This document shows positions 43,026-52,382 of a stretch of DNA of 64,000 nt, piece after piece (positions within the stretch are counted from its first letter, which is position 1; each line of letters begins with the position of its first letter). The notes beneath the pieces were generated by a model, which was not told where the DNA came from, made no database searches, and saw only the letters and a program-made list of their open reading frames with translations. The position numbers were made by a program, and so were the translations under genes. Origin of the DNA: Anaerolineales bacterium (GTDB taxonomy: Bacteria > Chloroflexota > Anaerolineae > Anaerolineales > Villigracilaceae); assembly GCA_024710905.1 (NCBI GenBank), contig JANJTV010000109.1, forward strand, positions 1-64,000, in the 5' to 3' direction.

Positions 43026-44675
43026 ATGAAACGGATTGAAGATGCGCCGATTGACGGCCTGGCCTTTAAGAGACTGGTGGAAGCCGGGCTGACCTGGCTG
43101 CGAACCAACCAGCAAACAGTAAATGCCCTGAACGTGTTCCCGGTGCCAGATGGCGATACCGGGACGAACATGCTGCTGACCATGCAGTCTGCTTATAACG
43201 AAATTTCCAGCCTGGGGCATACCAGCGTCAGCCAGATGGCAGCCGCCGTTTCGCAAGGCGCGCTGATGGGCGCACGCGGTAACTCCGGCGTAATCCTTTC
43301 ACAGTTGTGGCGCGGGTTTTCACGCGGCCTGCACGGCGTAGAAGTGATTGATGCGCCATCGCTGGCGAAAGCGTTTTCCGAGGCTCGCGACACCGCTTAT
43401 AAAGGCGTGGTGCGGCCGGTGGAAGGCACCATCCTGACTGTATCGAAGGATATTGCTGCCGCGGTTGAAGCGGCTGTGACCGAGATTAGTGACCCGATTG
43501 AACTGCTACGTGTGGCGGTGAAAGCCGCTGACGAATCAGTACAGCGCACACCAGATTTGCTGCCCATTCTCAAGCAGGCCGGGGTGGTTGATTCGGGCGG
43601 TAAGGGGCTTTATTTCATCCTGGAGGGCATGCTGCGCCTGGTGGATGACCTGCCATTGGACCAGGCCGAATCCACCGTGCAGCCGCTCTCCGCCATGAAC
43701 CTGGAGAACGCCATGGAAGACGTGGAAGAAGGCCAGGATTGGGAAGTGGTAGTAGATTTCCGCCCGAATGGCGAGTTGGACTTGCGCACGTTCTACGGAA
43801 AGCTGGAGGAAATGGGCACCTCCATTCAGGTGGGCGAAGGGGATGGTATGTACCGTATGCACATCCATGTGCCGCTTGAAAACCGTTACACGCCCATTGA
43901 ATATATTATGGAAGTTGGCACCATCACCAAGGTCGCCATTGAAAACCTGCTGGCACAAATGGACGAAATCGAACATCGCGCCCAGGGCACCAAGATTGAA
44001 CTGGCCAACGTGGAACCGGGCCAGATCGCTGTGGTGGTGGTTTCCCCCGGCGCAGGCATCTCACGCATTTTCGGTAGTCTGGGTGCGTGTGCCGTGGTAG
44101 CTGGCGGTCAGACGATGAATCCTTCCACAAAGGATATCCTCGAATCGTTTGAAAACTTGCCCACCGATAAGGTCATCATCCTCCCGAACAATAAGAACAT
44201 CATCCTGGCTGCCCAGCAGGCCAAGGAAGTGACCGTCAAAAAAGTACACGTGATCCCCAGCCGCAATATTCCCCAGGGGTTGGCTGCCATGTTGCATCTT
44301 GACCCGGATGGCGACCTGGAAGCAATAGCCGGGCGCATGGAAAAATCACTGGAAAATGTTGTTACCGGCGAAATTACCATTGCCACCCGCACTGTTGAAA
44401 TTGACGGCGTTAATGTAAAAGACGGCCAGGTGATCGGCCTGTTGAACGGCAAACTGGCCATTTCATCAGACAGTCTGGAACATGCCGTGCTGGAGTTCCT
44501 TGAAAAAGCCGGTGCCGCCGATTATGAACTAATTACCCTATTCTACGGCGAAGACATGAAGCACGCCGAGGCCAACCGCATCGCAGACCTGATTCGCGAA
44601 AAGTACCCTGACCAAGAAATTGAAGTGCAGGAAGGCGGCCAGCCGCACTATCAGTTCATCATTTCGATTGAATAA
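43026..44675 (+). CDS. fakA: Fatty acid kinase, catalytic subunit (DAK2/YloV type)
   Basis: The protein has 549 residues. The N-terminal Dak2 ATP-binding domain carries LNVFPVPDGDTGTNML and ARGNSGVILSQLWRGF; GGKGLYFILEGM follows near residue 195. The middle and C-terminal DegV-like region holds GDGMYRMHIHVPLENRYTPIEYI and IPSRNIPQGLAAML. FakA phosphorylates fatty acids bound to FakB (DegV) proteins, feeding exogenous or recycled acyl chains to phospholipid synthesis. The next gene is a DegV protein. GGAG lies 6 bases before the ATG. Confidence 0.88.
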   Translation: MKRIEDAPIDGLAFKRLVEAGLTWLRTNQQTVNALNVFPVPDGDTGTNMLLTMQSAYNEISSLGHTSVSQMAAAVSQGALMGARGNSGVILSQLWRGFSRGLHGVEVIDAPSLAKAFSEARDTAYKGVVRPVEGTILTVSKDIAAAVEAAVTEISDPIELLRVAVKAADESVQRTPDLLPILKQAGVVDSGGKGLYFILEGMLRLVDDLPLDQAESTVQPLSAMNLENAMEDVEEGQDWEVVVDFRPNGELDLRTFYGKLEEMGTSIQVGEGDGMYRMHIHVPLENRYTPIEYIMEVGTITKVAIENLLAQMDEIEHRAQGTKIELANVEPGQIAVVVVSPGAGISRIFGSLGACAVVAGGQTMNPSTKDILESFENLPTDKVIILPNNKNIILAAQQAKEVTVKKVHVIPSRNIPQGLAAMLHLDPDGDLEAIAGRMEKSLENVVTGEITIATRTVEIDGVNVKDGQVIGLLNGKLAISSDSLEHAVLEFLEKAGAADYELITLFYGEDMKHAEANRIADLIREKYPDQEIEVQEGGQPHYQFIISIE

Positions 44676-44683
44676 AACCCGGC

Positions 44684-44741
44684 AAAGGAGTACGACGCGC
44701 CACAAGGACATTCCTCCCTCGGCGCGTCGTATTGTTTTCTT
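44684..44741 (+). promoter_or_regulatory. Hairpin between Shine-Dalgarno sequence and degV start
   Basis: AAAGGAG (44684-44690) is followed at once by an 11-base-pair perfect stem, TACGACGCGCC (44691-44701) and GGCGCGTCGTA (44721-44731), loop 19 bases, then TTGTTTTCTT and the ATG at 44742. Folding would bring the ribosome site to about 10 bases from the ATG. The same hairpin with its T-rich tail may instead end fakA transcripts. Confidence 0.55.
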
Positions 44742-45590
44742 ATGAAAATCGGATTTGTTACTGACTCTCCCTCAGACTTGCCCGCCGACCTGGCCGAACG
44801 CCACGGGATAATCATAATCCCTGCCGTGCTGGTCATGGAAGGCAGGGATTATATCGACGGGCAGGACATCACCCGCGAGCAATTCTATGAACGCCTGCCA
44901 GCCCTGAAAACCCCGCCCACCACTGCCGCCCCCTCCCCGGCTTCTTTTCACCAGGCCTACCAGACCCTGTTCAGCCGCGGCTGCGACCAAGTTATCTCGT
45001 TGCATACATCCGAGCGCCTGACCGCCATTGCCAACATCGCCCGCCAGGTAGCCAGCGAATTTGACGGGCGAATCACCGTGCTGGACAGCGCTTCGCTGAC
45101 CCTCGGTGTCGGCTTCCAGGTGCTGGCCGGGATGGAAGCCGCTGAAGAAGGTCTGCCGCTACCCGATGTGCTGGCAGCCATCGAATCCACTCGCAAGCGC
45201 GTCCGCGTGGCCGCCGCGCTTGACACAATGGATTACCTGCGCCGTTCCGGGCGCGTCCCTGCCGCAGTCACCGCCATTGGCGGCGTGCTGAGCATCAAAC
45301 CGGTGGTTGAAATTCACAAAGGACAGATCAAGTTCATTCAGGCGGCCCGCACCACCCAGCAGGCCACCAATGCCTTGCAGGACTTCCTGCAAGTTCTCGG
45401 CCCGCTGGAACGGTTGACCCTGTTGCACACCAATGCCGAACACCGCGCCCGCAACCTGCTCACCACCCTGATGAGCAGCCCCGTCCGCCTGACCCTGCCG
45501 CGCGAGATCGGCATCACCAACGTCACCAGCGTCATCGGCACCCACGTCGGGCCGGGTGGCCTGGGTTTTGCCGCCGTCACAGCCGCCTGA
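44742..45590 (+). CDS. DegV family fatty-acid-binding protein (FakB-like)
   Basis: The protein has 282 residues: KIGFVTDSPSDLPADL, PTTAAPSPASFHQAYQTL, ISLHTSERLTAIANIAR and the SGRVPAAVTAIGGVLSIKPV segment are DegV hallmarks. DegV proteins bind a fatty acid and present it to FakA. The gene follows fakA, separated by the 44684-44741 hairpin. TATTGT lies 6 bases before the ATG, but this overlaps the hairpin and may not be a promoter. Confidence 0.88.
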   Translation: MKIGFVTDSPSDLPADLAERHGIIIIPAVLVMEGRDYIDGQDITREQFYERLPALKTPPTTAAPSPASFHQAYQTLFSRGCDQVISLHTSERLTAIANIARQVASEFDGRITVLDSASLTLGVGFQVLAGMEAAEEGLPLPDVLAAIESTRKRVRVAAALDTMDYLRRSGRVPAAVTAIGGVLSIKPVVEIHKGQIKFIQAARTTQQATNALQDFLQVLGPLERLTLLHTNAEHRARNLLTTLMSSPVRLTLPREIGITNVTSVIGTHVGPGGLGFAAVTAA

Positions 45591-45613
45591 TTTCTTCTGA
45601 TAAAATACCACCC

Positions 45614-48169
45614 ATGCAACCGTCCCTCGAAAAACTTCGCAAATTTTTCCGTCTTGAAGCAGAAAACAAATATGAAAACAAAGCCGTCATTGGTGGCCTG
45701 GCTAAAATCCTGGATTTCTGGGAAGCCGAAGCCCGCAACGAAGGCGTCCCTGAAGATTTGGTGCAGCTTGTCTCGACCCGCCTGCAGGATTATCACCGCC
45801 TGACTCCCACCTCTCGCGCCGACACGCTCAAGGGAGTCTGGAAGCGCATCCAGGGGCAGATTGGTGAAGCGGAAATCCCTGAGCCAGTCTATACCGAAGT
45901 AAAACAGCAGCAACCGCCTGCACCTGTGGATGAAACGCCCCGGCAGGCTCCCCCCAGCCCGGAACCTGTTAAACCAACGGAATCCGCCTCCCCGGCGCCC
46001 GCCCCCAAACCCGCTCCGCCTCCGCAATACCGCGTCGAGCGGCGCCTCCCGCCGCCGAAGGCATCCACCTATCCGGGCGCGATCAATACCGGCACGCCGA
46101 TTGCCCTGAACGCCAAACTGACCGTGTTGCAAGGGGTCGGCCCAAAGAATGCCGCTTCTCTTGAAAAGCTGGGCATGTTCACGCTTGGTGACATGCTCTA
46201 CAACTTCCCGCGCCGCTACGACGACTACAGCCAACTCAAACCCATCCGCGACCTGTTTTACGGAAACAGCTACACTGTGCTGGGACAGGTGCAAAGTGTG
46301 ATCAACCGCCCGTTGCGCGGCGGGAAAATGAATATTGTAGAAGCGATTATTAACGACGGCACCGGCTCGCTGCGTATTGGCTGGTTCAATCAACCCTGGA
46401 TGGCCAACCGCCTGAAAGAAGGTATGAGCATTTCGGTGGCAGGGAAGGTCGAACAATACCTGGGCCGCCTGGTGATGAACAACCCGGACTGGGAACCGGT
46501 GGACACCGAGAACCTGCACACCAACCGAATTGTGCCCATTTACAGCCTGACTGCCACCATCACCCAGAAGTGGCTGCGCGGGCAAATGAACCAGGTGGTG
46601 CAATACTGGGCGCCTCGCGTCTCAGACCCGTTGCCCGAAACCATTCGCCAGGCCGCTGATGTACGCCCCCTGGGCGAAGCCATTCACCAGGTGCACTTCC
46701 CCGACTCGCAAGAAAGCCTCACGGTATCACGCGAACGCCTGGCCTTTGATGAGATTTTCTACCTACAAATGGGCGTACTGCGCCAGAAACGGGATTTGCA
46801 GGCCGTACCCGGGACGATTGTGGATGTGCCAGATGAATGGCTGGACGCCCGCCTGGCAACCCTGCCCTTCCCATTAACCCGGGCGCAAAAATGCGCCGTG
46901 GACGATATAGTGGTGGACCTTGGCTCGGGCCGCAGCATGAACCGCCTGATCCAGGGCGACGTTGGCTCTGGCAAGACAGTTGTTGCCGCCATGGCCGCCA
47001 TGATGATTACCAAAGGTGGCGCCCAGGCTGCCATCATGGCGCCGACCTCCATCCTGGCCGAGCAGCATTTCAAGAACTTCTCCGACTTCCTGGTTGGGGA
47101 AGGAATGCTGGCCGAGGGTCAGGTGCGACTGCTGACCGGGGACACCAGTGCTTCCGAGCGTGCATCCCTGCTGGAAGGGTTGGCCTCGGGCGAAGTTAAA
47201 GTGGTGATCGGCACCCATGCGCTGATTGAAGACCCGGTGGTTTTCAAGGATTTGCAGCTGGTGGTGATTGACGAACAACACCGCTTTGGTGTGGATCAGC
47301 GTGCCGCCCTTCGCAGGAAAGGCAACAACCCGCACCTGCTGGTAATGACGGCCACACCCATCCCGCGCTCACTGGCGCTGACCCTGTACGGCGACCTGGA
47401 CCTTTCCATCATGGATGAACTGCCCGCCGGGCGCGAGCCAATCAACACGCATGTGCTGACCCCGCAGGAACGGGAACGTGCCTACACACTCATCCGTGCC
47501 CAAATTAATGCCGGGCGTCAGGCTTTTATTGTTTACCCACTAATCGAAGAAAGTGAAAAACTGGAAGATACCCGCGCCGCAGTGGATGACCACGAACGGC
47601 TCTCGAAAGAGATTTTCCCCGACCTGAAACTCGGCCTGCTGCATGGCAAAATGCGCCCGGACGAAAAAGACCGCATCATGGCCGAATTCCGCAACAAGGA
47701 GTATGACATCCTGGTCTCGACCACCGTCATCGAAGTCGGCGTAGATGTCCCCAACGCCACGGTCATGCTGATTGAAGGCGCAAACCGCTTCGGGCTGGCC
47801 CAGCTCCACCAGTTGCGCGGGCGGGTAGGCCGCGGCGGCGGCGAATCCTTCTGCCTGCTGGTTCCTGAACATAGCGACGCTGTTGAAAATGAGCGCTTGC
47901 AGGCCATGTCCGAAACCAATGATGGTTTTAAACTGGCCGAGCTCGACTTGAAGCAACGCGGCCCCGGCCAATTCCTTGGCACAGCGCAATCCGGTTATGC
48001 CAGCAGCCTGAAAATGGCCTCTCTCGGCGATATCGCATTAATTGAAAAGGCTCGCAAACATGCCACCGAGTTGTTTGCTGTCGACCCCAACCTATCTTTG
48101 CCAGAACACGCCCTGCTGCAAGACGCCTTCAACCGTTTTTGGGGCCAGGGCAAAGGAGATGTAAGCTAA
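45614..48169 (+). CDS. recG: ATP-dependent DNA helicase RecG
   Basis: The protein has 851 residues. An N-terminal charged helix region and a Pro-rich linker (about 1-160) precede the wedge domain (about 165-320, QGVGPKNAASLEKLG). The helicase core has Walker A GDVGSGKT (448-455), DEQHRFG (553-559), TATPIPRSLALTLYGDLDLS and QLRGRVGRG. It remodels stalled replication forks. The extension before the wedge is about 100-150 residues longer than in E. coli RecG, a trait of several Chloroflexota. TAAAAT lies 7 bases before the ATG, so a leaderless transcript is possible. Confidence 0.94.
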   Translation: MQPSLEKLRKFFRLEAENKYENKAVIGGLAKILDFWEAEARNEGVPEDLVQLVSTRLQDYHRLTPTSRADTLKGVWKRIQGQIGEAEIPEPVYTEVKQQQPPAPVDETPRQAPPSPEPVKPTESASPAPAPKPAPPPQYRVERRLPPPKASTYPGAINTGTPIALNAKLTVLQGVGPKNAASLEKLGMFTLGDMLYNFPRRYDDYSQLKPIRDLFYGNSYTVLGQVQSVINRPLRGGKMNIVEAIINDGTGSLRIGWFNQPWMANRLKEGMSISVAGKVEQYLGRLVMNNPDWEPVDTENLHTNRIVPIYSLTATITQKWLRGQMNQVVQYWAPRVSDPLPETIRQAADVRPLGEAIHQVHFPDSQESLTVSRERLAFDEIFYLQMGVLRQKRDLQAVPGTIVDVPDEWLDARLATLPFPLTRAQKCAVDDIVVDLGSGRSMNRLIQGDVGSGKTVVAAMAAMMITKGGAQAAIMAPTSILAEQHFKNFSDFLVGEGMLAEGQVRLLTGDTSASERASLLEGLASGEVKVVIGTHALIEDPVVFKDLQLVVIDEQHRFGVDQRAALRRKGNNPHLLVMTATPIPRSLALTLYGDLDLSIMDELPAGREPINTHVLTPQERERAYTLIRAQINAGRQAFIVYPLIEESEKLEDTRAAVDDHERLSKEIFPDLKLGLLHGKMRPDEKDRIMAEFRNKEYDILVSTTVIEVGVDVPNATVMLIEGANRFGLAQLHQLRGRVGRGGGESFCLLVPEHSDAVENERLQAMSETNDGFKLAELDLKQRGPGQFLGTAQSGYASSLKMASLGDIALIEKARKHATELFAVDPNLSLPEHALLQDAFNRFWGQGKGDVS

Positions 48170-48171
48170 CT

Positions 48172-48690
48172 ATGGTTCGAGCCATGTTCCCCGGCACGTT
48201 CGACCCGATCCATTACGGGCACATTGATATTGCGAATCGCGCCTCACGCCTGTTCGACGAAGTGGTGGTGGCCGTGTATGACAAGCCGCTCAAATCCCTG
48301 GTCTTTTCGCCAGAAGAACGCATGGCGCTGGTACAGGAGGCTTTCAAGGATCATTCGAAAATCCGTGTAATTGGTTACAGCGGCCTGACGGTAAACGCCT
48401 GCCACGATATTTCGGCCCAGGTGATTGTGCGTGGATTGCGGGTCTTCTCGGATTTTGAGTTTGAATTCCGTATGGCGCTAGCCAACCACAGGCTGGCTCC
48501 CGATATCGAGATTGTGTCCTTCATCACCCACGAGGACCACACCTTCCTGTCTTCTACCACTGTGCGCGAAATCGCCGCACTGGATGGCGATGTTTCCAGC
48601 ATGGTGCCCCCCCATGTCATGACGGCCTTGCAACAAAAGGTTGGCGGGATGAGTGACAGCCAGCGCCCCGCCAATTCGCTGCGCGACTGA
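48172..48690 (+). CDS. coaD: Phosphopantetheine adenylyltransferase
   Basis: The product has 172 residues from the ATG at 48172, two bases after recG. Motifs: MFPGTFDPIHYGHIDIA with HxGH, VAVYDKPLKSLVF, VRGLRVFSDFEFEF and FLSSTTVREIAALDGDVS. It catalyses the fourth step of coenzyme A synthesis. The gene is commonly next to recG or rsmD in Gram-positive and Chloroflexota genomes. The start rests on the conserved MFPGTFD beginning, which follows four residues later. Confidence 0.95.
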   Translation: MVRAMFPGTFDPIHYGHIDIANRASRLFDEVVVAVYDKPLKSLVFSPEERMALVQEAFKDHSKIRVIGYSGLTVNACHDISAQVIVRGLRVFSDFEFEFRMALANHRLAPDIEIVSFITHEDHTFLSSTTVREIAALDGDVSSMVPPHVMTALQQKVGGMSDSQRPANSLRD

Positions 48691-48737
48691 TTTACATTTC
48701 GCAATGGCTTATTAATTCGCAATAGCATCGTTTGTAC

Positions 48738-48743
48738 TATAAT
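48738..48743 (+). promoter_or_regulatory. -10 element of the 48786 gene
   Basis: TATAAT at 48738-48743 lies 42 bases before the ATG, giving a leader with GGAGG five bases before the start. The -35 match is weak. Confidence 0.5.
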
Positions 48744-48785
48744 AGTGAACACTGGAAACTTTTTGCCGCAATCGCGGAGGCCATC

Positions 48786-49307
48786 ATGGACATCCTTCAC
48801 TTAGTAGACCGACTCGAAGAACTCTTCAACGAAAGCCGCAGCGTTCCGTTCACCCGCAACGTCGTGGTGGATGAAGACCGCATGCTCGATATTATCGACC
48901 AGATGCGCGTTACCATTCCCGAAGAAGTGAAGAAAGCCCAGCAACTGCTGGCCCAGAAAGACCGCATCCTGGCGCAAGCACAGGAAGAAGCCAAACGCAT
49001 TGTTGAATTGTCCCGCGAAAAAGCCGAAAGCATGGTGGATCGCGAATCGATTACCAAGACCGCCCAGAGCCGCGCCGACCAGATCCTTGCCCAGGCCCGT
49101 GCCGACGCCCAGGCCACCCGCCACGACGCAGACGACTATGTCATCGACTCGCTGCAAACCCTGGAAGGTGAATTGACTCGCCTGATGACCCAAGTACGCA
49201 ATGGCATCCGCAGCCTGGAGGAGGAACGCCTGCGCACCGCACAGAACTCCTACAGCCCGCCGTCCAACCGTAGCAATGAGCCTGCGGAAGAAGAATTGGA
49301 AGATTAA
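48786..49307 (+). CDS. Coiled-coil protein, DivIVA/ATP-synthase-b-like
   Basis: The product has 173 residues from the ATG at 48786 (GGAGG five bases upstream). The N-terminus DILHLVDRLEELFNESR leads into a long, highly charged helix (about 35-150) rich in Ala, Glu, Gln and Arg, with QAQEEAKRIVELSREKAE heptad-like repeats. The tail is Ser/Pro/acidic. Automatic pipelines often call such genes 'ATP synthase F0 subunit B', but no membrane helix is present. Its constant position after recG-coaD suggests a cell-envelope or division scaffold; this is inference. Confidence 0.7.
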   Translation: MDILHLVDRLEELFNESRSVPFTRNVVVDEDRMLDIIDQMRVTIPEEVKKAQQLLAQKDRILAQAQEEAKRIVELSREKAESMVDRESITKTAQSRADQILAQARADAQATRHDADDYVIDSLQTLEGELTRLMTQVRNGIRSLEEERLRTAQNSYSPPSNRSNEPAEEELED

Positions 49308-49312
49308 AGAGC

Positions 49313-49343
49313 AACTCCCCTGAACAAATCAGGGGAGTTTTTG
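49313..49343 (+). terminator. Terminator after 48786 gene
   Basis: AACTCCCCTGA (49313-49323) and TCAGGGGAGTT (49329-49339) form an 11-pair stem with a 5-base loop, then TTTTTG. Confidence 0.92.
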
Positions 49344-49362
49344 TATCGCCCCAAAAACCGAC

Positions 49363-50382
49363 TCATCCCTTCACTCCGTACCACCACGACAGAAGCGGAT
49401 TGGGCCGGATGACAACCGAATACAGTAGCAACGGAATCCCAATGGCAAAGGGGAAAGTAACCAATGGATTGGCCCAGGCCGGGCCAAACATAGCGGCCAA
49501 TTTTTCTCCGAGAATATATTGCACCGGGTTATGGAAGATCAGGATGACTAGCGAAGCCGCGCCGAGGGTTTTCAGGCCATTTGTCAGCCAGGCCGGGCCG
49601 CGCTCCAGTAGGAAAGCAAGCGCCAGCACAAAAAGGATGCCTGCCAGGGCCGCCAGTGTACCCAGCAACGGAAATGGGTATAAACGGTCTGCCAGGTTGA
49701 TTGGTTCGGACAGGAAGAACAGGGCCAGCGAAAAATACACCATTCCCGAACCAGCCAGCAGCCAGGGAGAAGCCAGCCAGTTCTCCGGCAGGCGCAGGCG
49801 GGCCTGCCAGCCAAACAGGAAGTAAGCGCACGACACCAGCGCCAGGTCTGCACCCCAGGGCAATCCTTTCAGGTTGCCCAACACAGGCAAATTTACCGGT
49901 ACAAACCAACCAATCATCCAGATGCCCAATGCAAGGAAAATAACTACAGCAAACCAGACCCCCCAACCCGGCAGGCGGGCCACTGCCCAGGCCAGCAGGC
50001 TGACCACGAACAGCGTTGGCAGGAACCACATCGGCACCCATTCCAGGTAGTAGCCATTGGCATAAAAAGACTTGACCAGCCTTGAAATGGCAACAGGGAT
50101 TTCCAACTTGCCGAAAAAGACCGAAATGAAATACAAAACAAAGATGGTGAAGAAAAACGGCTTGACCAGCCCATGCAGACGCCTGGTGAAAAACTCTCTA
50201 AACGGCGTTTCAACCTTGAAGACCATGCCGGAGAGGAAGAAGAATAATGGCATGTGGAAAGCATAAATCAGGTTAAACAGCATTGGGTAGGCATCGCGCG
50301 TGCCGCCATGCCCCAGCACCACCAGCAGGATGCCAATACCGCGGGCAATATCCAGGTAACCGATCCGATTGGGAATTTGCAT
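49363..50382 (-). CDS. Acyltransferase-3 family membrane protein
   Basis: The protein has 339 residues and about ten membrane helices. The N-terminal RIGYLDIARGIGILLVVLGH (first helix with conserved Arg and His) and FFFLSGMVF are typical of OafA/YrhL-type acyltransferase 3 proteins, which O-acylate sugars or cell-envelope polymers. There is no fused SGNH domain. It starts 5 bases after the SMP-30 gene stop, so it is the third gene of the corA-SMP30-acyltransferase transcript. Donor and acceptor cannot be told. Confidence 0.85.
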   Translation of the reverse strand: MQIPNRIGYLDIARGIGILLVVLGHGGTRDAYPMLFNLIYAFHMPLFFFLSGMVFKVETPFREFFTRRLHGLVKPFFFTIFVLYFISVFFGKLEIPVAISRLVKSFYANGYYLEWVPMWFLPTLFVVSLLAWAVARLPGWGVWFAVVIFLALGIWMIGWFVPVNLPVLGNLKGLPWGADLALVSCAYFLFGWQARLRLPENWLASPWLLAGSGMVYFSLALFFLSEPINLADRLYPFPLLGTLAALAGILFVLALAFLLERGPAWLTNGLKTLGAASLVILIFHNPVQYILGEKLAAMFGPAWANPLVTFPFAIGIPLLLYSVVIRPNPLLSWWYGVKG

Positions 50383-50387
50383 AAACC

Positions 50388-51272
50388 CTACCCCCGGCCA
50401 AATTTATGCGCTGGGAGGCCCTGCGCATTCGTGTGGATTCGGAACAGGCCGCCCGAGGCGCGGCGTACCGCCAAATGAACACGTCCCAACCCCTGGCGGG
50501 CGCTGGTGATATACAAATCGGTTAAATCCGGCCCGCCAAACGTGCACGAGCTAACGTGTTTTGCCGGGACCGGGATGCGCGCCAACAGTCCTCCGTTCTG
50601 CGGGTTCCAGACCGTAATACTGGAACCACCCCACATGGCAACCCACAGGCGTCCTGCAGTGTCAATGGTCATGCCATCCGGGTGACCCATGCCAGGCGGG
50701 ATTTGCACTGCCAGGCGCGGGTTGGCAATGTCACCGCTGGCCAAGTCATAATCATAGGCTGTTACTTTGCGGGTGGGTGTGTCAATATGATAGAAGATTT
50801 TGCCGTCCAGGCTCCAGGCCAGGCCATTGGAAATACGCAGGCCGGTAAGCAGGGTCTTGACTGTGCCATCTGTATGCAGGGAATACAATGCGGCAACCGG
50901 TTCCTGGCCGTTGCGTGAGATGGAGCCGGCCACAAAGCGGCCATCCGGACCGCATTTTCCATCGTTGAAGCGGCTGTCGGGCAGGTGATCCGCCGGGCGG
51001 TGGAATACCGTTAATTTAACGGGATCCAGGCTGAGGGTAGCCAGCCCGTCACGCACCCCGGTTACGAATCCGCCCGCTTTGGCGGGAGCAATGCAGCCAA
51101 TGGGCTGGTCAAATTCATGGAGCACATCCGTGCCAGAAGCAGGGTCATAGGCATGGATGTGACCGGCAGTAATATCCAACCAGTAGAGCAGGTGTTTTTC
51201 CAAATCCCACACCGGTCCTTCACCCAGGTGGGCGCGGACGGGGAGCAGCAGTTCGGGGCGGGAGAGTTGCAT
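50388..51272 (-). CDS. SMP-30/gluconolactonase family protein
   Basis: The protein has 294 residues in the six-bladed beta-propeller family: HLGEGPVWD at the N-terminus supplies the metal-binding Glu, RFNDGKCGPDGRFVAGS contains the conserved Asn/Asp, then RISNGLAWSLDGKIFYHID and GHPDGMTIDTAGRLWVA. Members hydrolyse sugar lactones with a divalent metal. Its ATG lies 3 bases past the corA stop. Co-transcription with a Mg transporter is noteworthy because the family uses divalent metals, but this may be chance. Confidence 0.9.
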   Translation of the reverse strand: MQLSRPELLLPVRAHLGEGPVWDLEKHLLYWLDITAGHIHAYDPASGTDVLHEFDQPIGCIAPAKAGGFVTGVRDGLATLSLDPVKLTVFHRPADHLPDSRFNDGKCGPDGRFVAGSISRNGQEPVAALYSLHTDGTVKTLLTGLRISNGLAWSLDGKIFYHIDTPTRKVTAYDYDLASGDIANPRLAVQIPPGMGHPDGMTIDTAGRLWVAMWGGSSITVWNPQNGGLLARIPVPAKHVSSCTFGGPDLTDLYITSARQGLGRVHLAVRRASGGLFRIHTNAQGLPAHKFGRG

Positions 51273-51274
51273 GG

Positions 51275-52207
51275 TTAGAACCAGTCTCGTTTGTAGAAGA
51301 TGAATATGGCCAGCGCAGTGAGAGTCACCGCAAAACCAATGATGCCGAGGAACGCCAACGGATGGCTTTCAAAGGGCAGGGCGACGTTCATGCCATAGAA
51401 GGAGGCAACCACAGTGGGAATATTGAGCACAATGGTCAGGGCGGCCAGGGCTTTCATGACGACGTTCAGGTTGTTGGAGATGACGCTGGCGAAAGCATCC
51501 ATCATACCAGCCAGGATTTCGGTGGAAATGTTGGCCATCTGGATGGCCTGCTGGTTTTCGGTAAGCACGTCTTCCAGCAGGTCTGAGTCTTCTTCGTACT
51601 GGGTAAAGGTCTGCATACGCTGGATGCGTTCCATCATCACCTCATTGGAGCGTAGGGCGGTGGCAAAGTAGGTCAGGCTTTTCTGGTACTTAAACAGTTC
51701 GAGCAATTCCTTGTTGCGGGTGGAGGCCTGCAGGCGGTCTTCAACCGCATCCACAGATTTGTTGATCTCGCGCAGGTAGGCCAGGTAACGCACGGCGGTT
51801 TCGAGCAAGATGTAAAGCGCCAGGCGGTAACGCTTGGCTGTACGCAGGCCGCGATATTTGCCATTGCATAGTACGCGCACCACATCGTTATCGTGGCGGC
51901 AGATGGTAACGACAAAATTGTTCTTTAAGATAATCCCCAGCGGCACACTTGAATAGGGCACATCAGCAGATGTACCATTAAAAATCGGCGCGCGAATCAG
52001 GATGAAGATGTAGTCTTCATCCCGTTCGGTGCGGGCCATTTCGTCCAGGTCAAGGGAGTATTGAATCAGGTCCGGCTCAACGCCAAGTTCTTCGAGCTGG
52101 CTAATCTCGTCCGGGGAGGGGTCTACGACATTAATCCATGAGCCGTTGATGAATTGCTCCTGGATTTGCAGTCCGTGTTGTTCGCTGTTTTTGAGGATGC
52201 TCAGCAT
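51275..52207 (-). CDS. corA: CorA family divalent metal transporter
   Basis: The protein has 310 residues. The long N-terminal cytoplasmic domain and stalk helix are followed by two membrane helices (about 248-268 and 284-303), with the selectivity motif YGMN (GMN at 272-274) between them. The C-terminus is basic (YKRDWF). It forms a pentameric Mg2+/Co2+ channel. GAAAGGAA precedes the ATG. A 37-codon ORF with its own ribosome site lies in the leader, which is a possible attenuation device. Confidence 0.93.
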   Translation of the reverse strand: MLSILKNSEQHGLQIQEQFINGSWINVVDPSPDEISQLEELGVEPDLIQYSLDLDEMARTERDEDYIFILIRAPIFNGTSADVPYSSVPLGIILKNNFVVTICRHDNDVVRVLCNGKYRGLRTAKRYRLALYILLETAVRYLAYLREINKSVDAVEDRLQASTRNKELLELFKYQKSLTYFATALRSNEVMMERIQRMQTFTQYEEDSDLLEDVLTENQQAIQMANISTEILAGMMDAFASVISNNLNVVMKALAALTIVLNIPTVVASFYGMNVALPFESHPLAFLGIIGFAVTLTALAIFIFYKRDWF

Positions 52208-52230
52208 GGGCTGTTCCTTTCGGGTGATAA

Positions 52231-52344
52231 TTATGAAAGGACGCAGAAGGCGTCCGAAATTAAGTGCGGTTCACGCGTGGACGCGCTTTCTGTACTGGGA
52301 GGCTCTTGTTTGGATGAGCCGTTTCGGTTGCCTTCTATACTCAT
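52231..52344 (-). CDS. Leader ORF upstream of corA (37 residues)
   Basis: The ATG at 52342-52344 has a strong AAGGAGGAG sequence six to seven bases upstream. The 37-codon frame begins MSIEGNRNGSSKQEPPS and ends FCVLS, stopping 23 bases before the corA start. Its last codons hold a 6-pair hairpin, GGACGC and GCGTCC (52239-52255), followed by TTTC. It lies between the corA promoter and corA, so it resembles the leader-peptide layout of Mg2+ transporter genes such as mgtA. No family similarity is claimed. Confidence 0.5.
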   Translation of the reverse strand: MSIEGNRNGSSKQEPPSTESASTREPHLISDAFCVLS

Positions 52345-52382
52345 GATGAACTCCTCCTTTCTTTCAGGTTGCAAACAGGGCA

